In this document: positions 35,658-50,431 of the stretch, one piece after another
Layout of the letters: every line of letters begins with the position of its first letter
Numbering within the stretch: the stretch's first letter is position 1
Assembly (NCBI GenBank): GCA_009741485.1
Contig: CM019214.1
Location: 20,512,323-20,576,322, forward strand
DNA: 64,000 bases
Origin: Malurus cyaneus samueli
Taxonomy: Eukaryota > Chordata > Aves > Passeriformes > Maluridae
Reading direction: 5' to 3'
The notes under the pieces: model-generated
The model's database searches: none
What the model was told of the DNA's origin: nothing
Seen by the model: the letters and a program-made list of their open reading frames with translations, nothing else
Translations under genes and position numbers: made by a program

Positions 35658-37371
35658 ATCTCACGATGCTAAGGAGGAAGACGGAAGAAATCAGTCCATA
35701 ACACAGAGTACATGAAGCTGGCTATACAGGAGCTACTACAAAATGCATGGTAGCAAGTCAAGAAGAACAAAAAATAATTTATTTTTTTATTTGAAAGTAC
35801 AGGATATTGTCAAAAATTACAGGTAAGGCATTTTCAGAAAGAGGTATAAGGTCATGATGTCTCTAAGGAACATTGTGATAGTCAGGAGCAACAGATGTTT
35901 TCAAGAGTAAACAGGTTTGGAAAAACAATACTGGAAGACTGCACCCATAGAACAGATATAGATAGGATAGCAATCTCAAATGAAGGGAGCTACAAAAACA
36001 ACAGAGGTCTAACTCGGAAGACAAGAACAAATATTGAATGATAAAGGAAATGAAATAAAGGCAATATATAAAAATCCTTAAACTGTGTAGTACCAATTAG
36101 CCTGCAATATTCATGCAACACTGCATGTTGAACACTGACTATTTTGAATGTACTTACTGAATGCCAAAGTCAAACAGAAGCTTTTAAAAAATGCAATGAA
36201 TTAATACAAATCTGTATTGCTATTTACTATATTTATTATAAATTAAAAGGAAATATTACTGACTGGAAAGCAGTGCTAACTTATCAGGCTCTCTGGTTTG
36301 GACTGGACAGTAGATGAATCCCTGTCAGCGGATGCAGAGGCTCATCACCAACAGACTCTACCAGCGCCAACAGTTACCACTGATGAAATAAAAGAATTTC
36401 AGCTGAGAAGTTTAAAGCTTCATGAGCAAATTGCAAGTCCAATCCCTAAATAAAGCTGACAAATACTCAGTTTTTGCAAAAACTCTGCATACCAAGGCCC
36501 AGTTGTGGCAAAACAAAATCATATGAACTTATGACTAAATAAAAATAATTCACAAGTTTTCTCCTTACTTGTAGTGAATCCATAAATGCACACTTAAATA
36601 AAATGAAATCTTCTTAGGCAATATACCTTCAACTGAAATTACTGGTCTCCTAACTTTTCCACAAGTACCCTGTAACTACTTTTTCCCTCTGTGAACCATC
36701 AGAGTACGTTCTTCTAGGCCTGAGAATACAGGTTGTCTCTAAATATATGAAATTCTAAATGCGAAACAAATTAGAAGCTGCTCTCTGAGAATTCACAGAG
36801 ATGTTCCTGAAACAATCATTACACAGAGACTGCAACAAATCAGGCAAAAAATATGTGTAGCCCTTAATGGAAATCTCCGATTGGCAAGACCAAGATGTTT
36901 TCCTCATCAGTGGGGATGGCCAATACATCATTATTGTTCATGACGTGCATGTTAAGAGCTCATCCCATCTGCAAATGTATTACCCACATTAATTTCCTGC
37001 ACATCCTTCCCTCTGAAACTACCAAGCAACCAGAAACTGCGCCCTAACACAAATCCCACACTCAAGGAGTCACAAGCTGACTCCAGCCAGGTTACAACAG
37101 AACGACCATACATCAGTGTGACGCAGCCTCCCGGAGGAAGTTTTCCTTGTGAGAATTATGAGCACAAAACTGATACAGCCACAGAGATAACCACAAATTG
37201 CTGCTATTGTCATGCTGTATAATTATCTCTAGTGCTACTGCACATCCTCAGGTCTCCACCCAAAAGCAATCCCAAGCAAGAGGACTATCTTGGAAGAAAT
37301 AGTCACTCAGGCTTGTTATACCCTCAGCACCAAAGAACTTTCAAGCATTTTCCCACTTTGCGCACAGCGCT

Positions 37372-37456
37372 TCACAGACTCACAGAATGGTTTGGGTTGG
37401 AAGGGCTGCCCCCTGCCACGGGCCCAGACACTTCCCACCAGAACAGGTTGTTCAAT
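37372..37456 (-). mobile_element. CR1 LINE 3' end, short copy with internal deletion
   Basis: Starts with cacagaatggtttgggttgg, the reverse complement of the CR1 3' end, and continues to cacttcccaccagaacagg. Compared with other copies here, about 25 bp between the ggaaggg block and the cctgccacgggc block is missing. Confidence 0.85.
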
Positions 37457-40400
37457 CTTTTGCTTTTTGTTTTCATTAAAAACAGGTTATGATTCTGCTA
37501 CATTTACACACCACCAGCCACACTGCATCAAACTCTATGAGAAGGAGTTAAAACCACTGTACAGTAATGAGAAAAGTAGGGAATCCAAATTAAAAAGTAA
37601 ATACAATTTTGGTTTCAATCCTAAAGATTTTAAGGAGTTCGTTTTACTGCTAAGGTGTTTTTTGTGAAGAGAATGGACAGATTTAAGAAATTTTCTACAC
37701 CACACAGAAGGCCAGACAAAGAAAGCTTTACCTCCAAACCCTACTATGACACTGAACATGAGGCTAAGAACCACTAAGCAGAGCAGGAAATAATACAATA
37801 TTCAAAAACAACAGAGATACGATGTAAAGTATAATCATTTAATTATAACTTGTATCTAAGTAATCTCAGTATTTTTCCCAGAGCTACTAAAGAAGCTATT
37901 GTCCTTTAAAAAAGAAAATAGGGATGAAATATAAAGAACGACTTTAGAAATTCCAATGCTATCCACTATAATCTCAAAAATCATCTGGAATTTAACAGCT
38001 AAATGACAATACCATACTATTTCAGAGTAGGACCTGATTTCATATCTTATATAAGCAATCTCACGATCATGGAAAAACAGAGATTCAAAGCTGTGTTTAA
38101 CTACCAACAAAGATACATATTTTCATTTGAGTATCCTGCAAACACAATGCAATACAAAACAAAACCCATCTTTTCTTGTATTTAACTTGAACAGTATCAG
38201 TCAAAAGTTTCCTTGTTCAGCTGCCCTATGACTAATTAACAACTTAATAGATTACAGATCCTATGATTTGCTAGAATTTACTGTCACCATACAACTCAAA
38301 AGCTTTCGGCTTGGGATCCCATGGTACCTTTCTGTTTCTTCAGAAACTGTAAATGGACAAAATATTAAAAGGTTCCATCAATTCACAATCCAACTTTATT
38401 TCTGACTTGCTTTCTTCCAGCTACACTGACACTGAGCCAGTAACTTGTTTCGCATCCAGCAAGTATCTTGGAAAAAAAAACCCCACAAAAAAAGCAACAA
38501 GCCACCAAGCAAGAGTAAACATATGAACAAACTTCCAAGACATACTGCTTACAGGTTAGAAACTATTACTATAATTTCAAACATGGCCAAGTCTTCAAGT
38601 TTGTTGAGATTAAAAATCCATTGAATTTTGGTCTGTGTTTCAATTTCATAAGTAAAATCTATGTCAGCTTTTAAGTAAATTAGGCTGTTCTCCAGCACCA
38701 TACTAAATTTTCAACATACTTTTAATAAACTGGAACCTTGTGTCAATTGTCATGCACCACATTAAAAAACCTGCCAATTTATGGTGACTGCAACCTTACC
38801 TGTAATACTCAACACCCCACACTATCCCTTTTTTTGATACCATTGCATCTTAAACGTCATATTAGAAACCTTGGTCTCTTCTTGCCTTCTAAGTGAAGTC
38901 CCTATCTTGTGCACAACCTGCACTGCATTACAAGAAGTGCAGTAACTGAGGTACAGCTTACAGGTTTAGATTTCTTCCCATTGCTCTGAGATTGAGGTAC
39001 AGCATTCAGTAAGTAAAGGTTATGAACTTCAAGATTTAATTTCAATATGTAACTTTGAAACCCTTGAAGAAACTGGCATCCATCATGAGATTTTCGGTCA
39101 GTTCAGGAAATGGCTCTGTGAACATAAATCAGATAAGAACAAAATGCCTTTGAACTGTCACTTTTTTTAAAAAGAAAAAAAAACGCAAAACCAAAACTCT
39201 GACTATGCTGGAGGTCATAAGGTGTTCCTGCTTTCCTTCCAAAATGGCAAGTTTTGAATAATATGTACCCAAGAATGGAAAATTCCTTTTCAATTACTGT
39301 TCATTAAAGATAGCTCTGCTGTTTAAAGTGCCTAACTACTACATCATGATCCTTCTGCCTCAACTCACAGCCTAATTGGAAAGGAAAATAATTCTCTGAA
39401 TATCTCAGAAAGAAGATACATTTTTCTAGTCCTTTACTAAAATTTAATCAGCAGCTGGACAACTATCATCAAACACTACAAAACATCCCCTAACCTTGCT
39501 AAACGCTTTTGTCTTCAAAATTAAGCTGGATGAGATGCTTTAGCTGCGTGAGTCACAGAGACAGAGAAAAAACAATGTGCTCTCTTGTGTACCAAAATTC
39601 ACAGGATACTTTTTCAGGTCACAGTTTGTTATGTGTACTCTGGCTTTGAATTTAAAAAAAACAGACTGATTAACTTCAAATACAATTACAAAAACACAAA
39701 AATCACTGCTCTTCCGGCAAGCTCTTGAGTTCCTGTTAATTTGTATTTAAATTTATGGTACAGAAAGTACAGACATCTTTTTTTTTGCTCTTATTTACAT
39801 ATTACACTTTCCTAATAAAGTAGTATCTGAGCCATGGTTTTATAAAAATCATCTTGTGTCCTCATCGTACTCCAAGATCCATTTCACTAATTAATCACAG
39901 GTGGTATTAACCACTTCACTAATCAAAGCTGTTCAATGCTTTCATTATGAAATCATATCTTCTTTCAGTGGTTAATGAATTTGCCATACTTCAGTTAGTA
40001 AGGCAGAAACTCCCCACTGTGCATGTAAGGCTCAAACATTGATTTTTCTTACGTTCAAACTGAAATGCTTCACCCAGTTCCAAGAAACAAACAAATAAAG
40101 AAAATAAAGAAAATAAACCCTTGTTATGAAGTAAAATTTTTGAAACATTCCAGTGACCCCTGCTTCGGTAAAAGAAGTAGTCAGACAGAATGCATGATGT
40201 CATGCCTTATGTCACCTGACCTTTAAAAGTGCCCAGCTATAAGAAGTCTCAATCAACTGCAAGTCCTCAGAGAAGATCCTTCAAGCTAAACATTTTGTAG
40301 ACTCGGGACTTTAAAGGCAAAACAAGCTTCGGAGCTAGGGAAAGAAATAACACAGTGAAAGAAACTGGTAATGAAAGAAGATTTTGTCTTTTGAATTGAA

Positions 40401-40857
40401 TCCAGAATCACTCATGCAGAGAATGATAAGTGATAAAGACAGTGGTTAAAAGAAATTCAAAAAAGTCTGGGCTCAAGCACCAGAAAGAAAAGGAAATTAC
40501 AACACACTCCCTCCAGAACCTGGAGACCAAGTTCTTGAATCCAAACATTCCTTTGCCAAAGGATAAACTTAAACCCAGCACAAAAGGAACCCCAGTCACC
40601 ACCTAATGCTGACTCCAACGGGAACATTTGTTAGGAAAATGCAGCTTAGCTGTTAAAATTACATGGACACCATAGGATGCCACTTTCCTTTTGCCTTCTC
40701 TTAAAGAAAAAAGTGAAAGCAAAAATACCCCCAAAACTATTTCAAGAACATAAAACGTAAGACCAAATAATTCTGTAGAATGATTTCAGATTTCTGTAAT
40801 CGTTACACATACAAACCCTAGCTCACGTTGCTTACAACATGCTAAATTTCATGGACA

Positions 40858-41003
40858 AACAGAATCGTAGAATGGTTTGGTTTGGAAGGGACCTTAAAGA
40901 TCATCTTGTTCCAACTCCCCGGCCATGGGCAGGGACATCTTTCACCAGACCAGGCTGCTCAAAGACCCACCCAATCTGGCCTTGAACACTCCTAGGCATC
41001 CAG
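40858..41003 (-). mobile_element. CR1 LINE 3' end
   Basis: One of the best preserved copies in the window: gaatcgtagaatggtttgg, then ggaagggaccttaaagatc, ggccatgggcagggacatc and ccagaccaggctgctcaaag. It lies on the minus strand, 5'-truncated to about 145 bp, in SHROOM2 intron 1 in sense orientation. Confidence 0.9.
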
Positions 41004-44000
41004 AGTTAAGAGTTAAACAAATCAGAAAAATAAAAAAATTCAGTGCAAAGTTCAAAAACATTTTTAAAAAGCAGTAATTACTAGCAGTATGGTACTGAAA
41101 GGTATACAACCAATTTGATTTAGTATCAAAACAACATCCACAAAAAAAGTCTTCATAGAAATCTCCCCAGAACTCAGAAGAAAACTTGGCCATAAAAAAC
41201 TGCAGTCAGCATCAATCAAATGTACCAGAAAATTCCAAAGTTTTAGGAAAAGAGGTACCTATCAGAGATGAAAACCTAGCTAAAATATGTCATGACTTAA
41301 TTTAGTACTGTTTAAGCAAACATGCTCTCTCCTAAATAGTCAAAGGTCAAATATTTTTGGTAGCAAAAAATTAAAAAAATACCAACAATTTTCTTTTTAC
41401 TCTGATATCGATAACAGCTATGTACAATTTGTCCTCAGAAGAGCACTGAAAGCATTTTAAATTCAGATTGCTCATCAATGCAAACGTAAAAGTTAGAAAC
41501 CAGGAGATAAGCATTTTCAAAGTTATTTCCACACTTCAATTTAATTTTCACTGGAAGTCATCTGGACTAAAGCCTGTGTCACTACAGAGCATGTGACTGT
41601 ACACCACAATGTTGCCACTCCCTGCTGCTCATCTCCACTCCCTCTAATCGGATAATTAAATTGCTCATGCAACATTTCCCCAGTCAGCTTACAGCAAAAT
41701 AAGCCAGGTTGTTAAAGACTTGATGTTTGCAGCACTGGATTTAAGGTGGAGCTTACACTAGCCCAACACTTTTAGGCTGAAATGCAGGGTGATGGTACCA
41801 ATTGAGACGATACAGACAGGAGCCTTCAATTAGTGCTAGTAATGTGCAGATAAAGAAACTAATTTTTTTTCGTCCACAGTTAGAAGAAAACATGCACATG
41901 CTCCCCCCATTCTGCTGCAACTTGTATGCTGTGTTGTCATCTTAGTCAATGATGAACCATAAACCATCATCAATCTTCAAGTCACTGAAAGTATCTCTTT
42001 CTATTATAGAGCTATGTAAGTGGTTCATAATCATCAGAAACTGAAGGAAATTCAAGTGGTCAGCAAGGATGTGTTTGGCTACAAAACAAGTTTTATTAGC
42101 AACAAATGTTTGAAATGGCTGGTTGACCTACTGTGTAAGTAGCCCACATTCTGGATGTTTTTGCCTCCCACTCAGTGCTGACTCACCTCACTCGGTTCAT
42201 CTCTTCTACTTTTCTGAGACACCAAAAGCATGTGTGCATTTTGGGTAGGTAGTGTTTAATTTCGTAAACAGAGATCTAATTGTACACTTCAGTACATTAT
42301 TTATGATGAATATTGTAGATAAAACAATACTTTGTGCTTGTGTCTGCCATGAAGAAAAATTTACAGAATCACATAGCTATAGCCTTTTGACATAACTCAG
42401 TGAACCCCTAGGGTTTTCAATACTTGTGTTCTGGGTCTTAATAGAAAGAATACAAAGTCTTTGTCACTGTAATATTTCAGCCTTCTGCATCAGGTCTGTT
42501 TCATGAGGAACATACTTATGTGAAATTGTGTTAGCTCTATTCCTCACCAGAAGTTTAGCGGCCATACAATTCCACAGAGGTATATAAAACAACCCATTGC
42601 AAAAGAGCTAATGAATTTACTTGATCTCCCAATTTCCAATGCACTAAAATTTCCAGTTCCTTGCTTCTGATAGGGCTCTGCACTGAAGCTTTGCAAACTC
42701 ATACCCATTACTGGCTTCATGGAAGCAAACCACCACCGAAGAGTCACATGAATCTTCACTTGCACATTCTCACAACAGACAGCTTTGACATAACAGGTCA
42801 CGGCTACAATATTTGTTAAGATGACTATTTCCTGAATCAGACAGAAGAAATTCAGTTGAGCAACACAAAGACTTGTCTTACACCCCTCCCTAACAAGAGG
42901 TTGAGTAATCACAGAAACTCCTCAGGTCTCCAAGGTGTCAGAAAAGGCACAGCCCTACTCCCTGCTTGTGATAGCAATCTTCCCCAGCAGTAAGAAAAAA
43001 ACATCAAGTTCCCAGAAGGTAAAGACTAGGAAAAAGATTATTTTACCAATGTATCACTGTAGTTTCCATTTTATAAGCAAGGGAGCAAATTGTTGGGTTT
43101 TACCTTTTACAAAATAGGATAAAGCAAAAAGAATAAGTACAGAAGGTTCTTATACATACAATGAATACATAATTTAAATATGGAAAAAAATTACCTCTGA
43201 GCTTAAAGTAGTGTTCTACCCATTTTCTGAAATTCAGAAAAAGCATTATGACATGAGAGTTGCATTGAAGAGAATCCGGTATTTTTACCATATCTTCCCG
43301 CCTCAGAAAAAGACACTGTTTTTTTTAATATTACAGGAGTTTTTCTATTTAGAAATAAAGACACTTGACCAAAAAAGTAATGTAAGAAGCAGATTATAAA
43401 CTGTTTATAAAAGTTGGTTTTTAATGTATACCGTTCTCTTAAATCTCGAATTAACTATTCTAAACATTAATTATGCTTAACGGACACACGAAGCTTTGAG
43501 TTTTCCCTGTTATCCTGAAATTCTTTCTACATATAAACACCCAATAAAACACTACTTTATGTCAACACAGTGTGTTTGCATTTTTCTTTTATTTGAAAGA
43601 ATGACTGTGAAATGGATGTTTTGCTATTCCATTAAAGAAAAAAAGACAACTGCAAATGCTTCTGCTGAAAATCTAATATTCTTCTTTCTTCCGGGATAAC
43701 AAAATATGTATTTGTAGAGAAAAGAAAGCAATTTACAATACTGTAATTATTGCATTATCCAGAATTCAAACACTCCTCAGGAGTCAGATAATGCATTACA
43801 TCAGATATGAGCCAGCTAGACACCCACAAACTCATTTTTGCATGTAATTTGTTTAATAAAATTAACACACTGATGACTAACTGACACTGTGTAGGAAGCA
43901 TTTCACTTCCTGTATCATTAAATCATGTTTCTGTGATGCTATCCCAAAATATTAAGAGTATTTTACTGAAAAATACACAGCTTCCAAATAAAGTATTGCT

Positions 44001-47000
44001 ATCCCCAAACAGTAACTTTTTACAGTATTCACTGAAGCAAATCAAGAAGCTTATTTCCTAAAGAATGCTGACTAGTTTGTATGCATTTGGGAAACTGGGA
44101 GGCACTGCTCTATTTAATAACTTATGTTGGAAGCTTTCAAAGAAACTGTGTAATGAAGTATGTTTTATCTCAAGAGAGAGAAAAAAATCCAAAATAATCT
44201 GTTTGTATAGCTTTGTGAAGGTTTTTTGAGAACAATCACATATTTCACTGAGGAGGAAAAGTACTGAAACTGCCATTTAAAATACAGCAGTGGGTACCTG
44301 TGCATCACTTCTATAGAAATTTACTATCCTTTCATGCTCCCCATTGACAGATTCCTACCTCCTTTAGCTATCTATACTTGATTGCAAGTCCATTACAGAG
44401 AATTTGTTACTCTAAAATTAAAAAGTCTGGCCATTTTAAAAGGTTCTGGTATTTTTTCAAGTAAGTTTCACTAATACATGAATCTTTTTCCATTTAAAAA
44501 AAAAAAAAGAAACAATCAAAACTCAACTTACAATGAAGTTCATGGATTTTCATTATTTTAAAAAGCTGGTTTCGTTTCAGTAGGTTCACACATCACCAAA
44601 AGCATTCTTAGACTCTCTGCCAAATTTCTCAGAGATAACTCTCAGTGATACCTCTCTGCTATTACCAGAACATTAAGCACCCTGTTGTTGCAGATGACAC
44701 AAATGACATAGCAAAAGACTATACCAGAGTATCTTCTGTACTGTGAGTATAGAAATGGTCTAGATCATAGAAACATGATGGACAGAACAGCAAATAGCCT
44801 GGAGCAAAGAAAAGATCCAATAAGGCCACCTACAAGAACACCCTCAATCCTGATCCATTTTCCTTCTGAAAGGTCATTCAGCTAGAGGAATTACTCCAAG
44901 AATGGATGAACCTGCACTGTTTCTAGCTATTCAAAGGGATGCAGACTCTCATGAACTGCAGTAGATTTCCTTACTATTACCTATTTCTAGCTTTCAGACA
45001 CTGAGATTTGTTCCACCCTTTCTTGTACCACCTTGAAAAACAGGCCACTCTACATCTTTAAAAAACCCCTCATGCCTAGGGAGGGTTCTTCAGCAAATCT
45101 GTATCCAAGAAACATGACAATATATTTCCTAGCTCATATATCAGATGATAGATGCAGCTAAGTAAGAGCAATTTAAACATTTCAAAACATCTAACAATTC
45201 AGAAATGGACAGAATTAAATGGGGAGAAAGGGCTGGTGGCAGAGGGGAAGCCTTCCTTTCTGTAGGGGGCAAGGCAGAAGAAATACAGGGACAGGATGTG
45301 AGGCGCTCCCCTCAGCGCCAATGCTACTGAGCTTTTGACTAAACAGCTCAAAGCTTTCAATAGATTTTGGCATTTCATCAGGGTTCAGAGGAACTTTGAA
45401 ATAACCACCTCTCTTCCATCCTCACTCAACTCCCTCTGTGTCTACTCTTAGAGTCAACCCAAGAATTGTGTACATGACAAAAGCTATTCAGTTTCTCAAA
45501 GCTGCAATTTGCCGCATTTCCAGCACTTACCAGTTGGCTCTTTGCGCCTGGAGGGGTTCAGCACACCACAATGACCTTCAGATACACACAAAGGCCACTA
45601 AAAAGGCCACATAAAAATTTGTTATGTAGCAGAAGCCATTCTCTTATCTGCAATAAGAGATCTGTGCTTACCAAGAATGCCTTGAGTTAATCAGAGACTG
45701 AACACTAATACTGTATTAATTTATGAGAAGGGAAGGAAGTTCTCTCGTAAGTTCATAAATGTTGTTCTCCTTGGTAGGTTACAACTCTCTCCTGATCAGC
45801 TTGATAAATCAAACTGAAAAGCTATGCTCAGAAACAACCAGATAAATAAAACTTTAAAAAATATATTTTAGGTGTAGACACACACACTGCAAATAAAGAG
45901 ACAATAATCTTGCTCAATAATATTTCATCTTTCTACAGGTACCCACATAAGCATCTAGGTATGTGTGAGTAATCAGGAGTTTCCTCAGCTTCTCACACAG
46001 GTGACACCAAATGGGAGCACTGAAGTCCTGTCTAATTTAAGTATGACAAAACACTTTCCAAAACAATCTACTTCTATTAAACATTCATCTGAAGCCCGGA
46101 TGAACATCAGTGGAAGTCTGCTGCTTGGCAAGATATACATGGAGGATACAAACACATTCACTAGCCCATCATGTTGATTTTTGAAAACTGATTCCAGTTC
46201 AAAACTTAGCAGACTACTCCAGTCACTGAATTAACAGATTTAAACACAAAACATTCAGTTAGTGATTCCATAAATCTTGCATTCAATCTTGCTTGTATAT
46301 GATCGTATTTGTAAACTTAGAAGTAGTACAAAAATTATAACTCCCAATAATCCCCCACGGAGTAGCAAAGATATTTTGGGGGGCTTATGAGGGGATGAGG
46401 AAGGCACAGCACACTTCCCACATAACCTTTAGGAAACTGAAAATATTATGCTATGTGGAATTAGAAAGCTTCCAAGATTATTCCTTATCTTAAAGATAAG
46501 CAAACACACATCACCCCCCAAAAATAAGCCCAAACCCAAAAATCTGGAATTCTTTTCAGCTTTATAGACAGGCATCAATATCAAATAGGTTCAAAATAAA
46601 GAGCAGAAAGCAAATTCTCATAGATTAAATGTCGTCTCAGTATAACTGTATCAATTTTTACTTTATCTGTTAAAATTTTCTGCACTGTATCTCTTAAATG
46701 CACAGCAAGTAAAAAATCTCCTTAATGTCTAGTACCTATCTCAAACTTCTACAACAAACTGACCCACAGAACTAGATGAATATATGTATCAGGTTTTCTA
46801 TGTATAGGTTACAAATGCATAGGAAGACTAAATACAAATGGCTTTTCTTGAGAAGAAGCTGAAATGTAGTAAAATATTGGCTTTATTACTACTAAACAGT
46901 TGTTTCCTCTAATCTATTCATGACCATGCTTCACTTCCCACTTACCTTATTCTTTCCACATTCCCATTTAAATACTCATTAAGCAGGAGAACATACAATG

Positions 47001-47903
47001 AATCAAGGTGTGCAGATAAAAATAAGCACAGTCTGTTGAGGTAACTGAGTAAAGCATATGTAGCATATGCATAAACACCACACATACCCACCCTGGTTTT
47101 CCTCTCAAAAAAGAAACAAACAAAACCATAAACACGATGGATATCTAGATAATAAATTGCATTACTGGCAAACCTCTGATAACAGTGAGCAATAACTAGG
47201 GGTGTTTTGCAGATCTTTTATTTTCAGGTTAATGCCTATGATAGCACCCAAAATTCACACTGAAAAGTACGAACTAACACATATAAACTAACAACCAGAG
47301 AAGCTTAAACTGTCCTTTAAACAGACCAAATAATAAATATTCAAACAGTCAATCCAGCTGCCTCACTCCTGTGGCAGTAACACAACCCACAAAACACACC
47401 AATTCCTCTGGCAGACTCCACAGACATGAATTACTTCGTTTGTGTTTTCTTTTAAACTAAAAAATCATGATCAATTTGACAGGTTTTGGCCCAAGTATCT
47501 GAAAGAGGGAAATGCAGAGGAGCTAAAAACAAACAATTTGGAAGCAATAACAATTTCAAATGTTAGAAGTTCACTTGTTGCAAGGAAGTCTCTTAGTTCT
47601 GATTTTAAAGAAGAGCACTCTTGAGTCCTCTGAAAGATTTTTCTCCTGAAACGTCGTGTGAAATGCATAAAGGAAGACTGCAGTTTCAGTACTGCAAGCA
47701 AACACACCATTAAAGCCCACTCTCACACTGCTGACTGCTAAGCATGTAACTCAACTGACTTGAGTCTTCTTGAGTCACAAGCCTTTAACCCTTCCTTTCA
47801 TTTCAACTCCCTACAGTGTTTAGATCATGTGGCAATAGCCAAGATAATTTTTAAATGCAATTTCCTAAATTAGTGCCATTTCGACTGTTAAAGCTCTTGC
47901 AAA

Positions 47904-48035
47904 GAACAAACAAACAAACAAAAAAAAAAAAAAAAAAAAAAAAACAAAAAAAACCCACAACAAGAAAAAAGAAAAATCTCACAACCAAAAATCCCCCAAA
48001 CCCACACCAAAACAACTACAACAAAAAATCCTGCA
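47904..48035. repeat. (CAAA)n, A25 run and A/C-rich tract
   Basis: Three to four CAAA units lead into about 25 A (47920-47944), a C and eight more A, followed by about 80 bases of A/C-rich sequence with almost no G or T. It is the longest low-complexity tract in intron 1. No recognisable retroelement body lies directly upstream of the A run, so it is not called a poly(A) tail. Confidence 0.85.
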
Positions 48036-49108
48036 AACCCAGCCTCTCAAACTTCAGACTTTCACAACCAGGTAATTTACGCCACACATTGGCTCCATTC
48101 TGCCAGTAAACTAACAGTCATAATAAAGAGGTCATTCAACAGCCATTAAAGCACTAAAACTGAGAGCACTCCGTTCATCAATTGGCTTACCAAATAAAAC
48201 GCAGGAAGATCTTCCTGCACCAATGCAAGCCAATTCCTCTCTTCCAGAGAGGAACAGAACCTGGGATCTAATAACCAGACTCCAAAGACCACTCAGAACA
48301 GTTCCTATAGCATTGAAAAGGCCCAATTTTCAACATATTTGGAAGGGGAAAAAAAACAGAAATAGATACATGATACTATTTCAAGCCTAAAACATTCATT
48401 TTAATGTATACACATTTCCTAATATTTCTCAGCTATCAAATTTAACAACACAAAGAGGTCCAACTCAGACCATAAGCCCCTCTTACAAGATAAGATGTTG
48501 AATAAAGTTTTCAAAAAACCACAGAACATGACTTGATACATTCTTTTAAAATTGCTCATTAACATCCTTGCTTAAATTCTGAGCTGTACAGGTCAATAAT
48601 TGTGCCTGGGATTGATGACCAAGAGAAAACCAAATAGAATGCATAGTCCTCCACGTATTATCTTTCTAGAACTGAAGGAAGTGAATGGAATTTGTTGGCA
48701 TATGGAGACCTAGATTAGAATTCTTTCTTGGCCACAGTACAGTGTCTCCCAAGAACTTACAAATCAACTATTTACACAAATGGCTGCATTTATGTTGAAG
48801 CAGTCAGGAATTTCACAGGATTACTGCTGGTTTTCTGGACATCAACCTTCACAGTCAAGTTTAAGAATTGTTAATGTCTATGAACAATGCAGCTCACCTC
48901 GAACACCTAACTTGAGAGAAGAAACTGGTATTTGTGCTTGATCGTGTCTTTTTAAAAATTTGTTTGTATACAGCACCATTAAAGCTCTTTTTCCACCTCA
49001 AATATTGTTGCAATATGGTGATGCAAGTAATTGCTTTTAGTTACATATTTAAGACCAAAGAATAAAGAATTACCTAACTAAAACAGTAATCACTTACTAC
49101 TAAAATAT

Positions 49109-49126
49109 CAAGTCACATGTGACTTG
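49109..49126. promoter_or_regulatory. Perfect 18-bp palindrome with MITF/TFE-type E-box
   Basis: CAAGTCACATGTGACTTG is its own reverse complement over all 18 bases. Its centre, TCACATGTGA, is the optimal half-site arrangement described for MITF/TFE bHLH-zip dimers. It lies in SHROOM2 intron 1, about 4.3 kb from the start codon. That it is used is inference, based on the reported role of SHROOM2 in pigment epithelium. Confidence 0.45.
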
Positions 49127-50431
49127 CAGCCAACTAATAGAGAAGTAGTCAATTTAAATGATTGTTAAGTTACACAAATTACAATTCATACCGAACCATA
49201 GATAGAAGAACATCAGGAAAGAAGTGGAATCAAGAGGAAAAAAAAAACCTCTTAATCTGTCTGATACTCCTTTTTCAAAGACAGCACCTCCAGATGGGGC
49301 ATGAATTCAGCACTGATTCAGGAGACAAGAACTCTACTAAATCAACAACAAAACTCCTTGCAACAGTCCAGGTTTCACTTGGAAATCTTGCTGAAATACC
49401 AGCCAAGCCCAGCCTTGATTAGACTGCAATGAGATCATAGCTTGAGGAGGTATAGCTTTAGGCTCTTGTAAAGCTGATACTAAAGAGAAATTTATTTCAA
49501 TGATACATCAATCTTTCTTGCAATGCATAAACTAGAATGTTCACATATTTATTAAAATAATATGGATATAGCTGACTGCAGAACAAGTTCAGAGTTCCTA
49601 AGGATATTGTTATACAGGAAGTGAAATTATGTTCTATCCACCACCCACAATCAATAGTATGAACGACACCACAAGTTGAGGATCTCAGATAAGAGCACTT
49701 TTAAAGTAAAAGTAATCAAGATAATGCAGCTATGGGAGATTTTCACGAGATTCACACTTGAGCACTCGGACTTTTCATTTTCATTATTTCCAGTAAGATC
49801 GCCCTCTTCATATGTTGTGTCTTTAAAAAAGAGAAAAATAGAAACTGAGGCTTTTGAGACTTCTAATTAATGTCCTCAAAGTTTTCATTTCACCTTCTCT
49901 TGAAATATATATGTTGCTAGTCCTTTCTTTCAAGATGTCAAATTAGGCAAGAACAAGCTGCCTCTGGGCAATTTTTTGGAATGTTATCACACACACATGC
50001 AGAGATCAGAAAGAATGTCAAGAATTTTTTAAAGGGACATTAAAAAATAATGGTGCTCAAGTCAGTGACAATGCTAAATGACTTTTTTCTTAAATACTAG
50101 CAACACCATTTGCACGTGGGTGGGGCAAGTTTTAGAAGACCAGCTATGTTCAAAGACCAAGCAAGCTGTATCATGCACCCCTTTTCTTTGTGCCTATTGC
50201 AGCAATAACAAAAAGGGCAAAGGAAAACAAAATTAAAAAGTTTGCGCCTGGCAGGTGAGCTTGACACTCTGCCTGCCTGGTTCTATTTCTGGACTATTTC
50301 TCTCCAAGTCCTGTTTCAGTTACAGAAAGAAACGCTACTGTGAAATGGGGAAGTCTGCTCAGCCCACTGCTGGGCACCAGCAGCATGACTGTGCACTGAT
50401 CTCTCCCAGGGCAAAGCGCTTCCCTCACAGC

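Larger units (their letters stand above)
22450..37370. other. SHROOM2: Intron 1, unremarkable segment
   Basis: AT-rich intron with scattered A runs and the small repeats listed separately. A 7-bp inverted repeat, TTGTTGC and GCAACAA, lies at 23425-23443 in an AT-rich stretch. No exon, RNA gene or further clear transposon was recognised. Confidence 0.6.
37460..50430. other. SHROOM2: Intron 1, unremarkable segment
   Basis: Apart from the CR1 copy at 40858-41003, the A-rich tract at 47904-48035 and the palindrome at 49109-49126, this holds only AT-rich non-coding sequence with short chance open frames. Confidence 0.6.

Noticed and set aside
37290..37667. 125-codon plus-strand open frame
   Set aside because: Runs antisense through a CR1 3' end and AT-rich intron; no similarity to any family.
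47920..47944. A25 run as the poly(A) tail of a processed pseudogene
   Set aside because: It is preceded by CAAA units and followed by A/C-rich sequence; no mRNA-like body or target-site duplication is visible.
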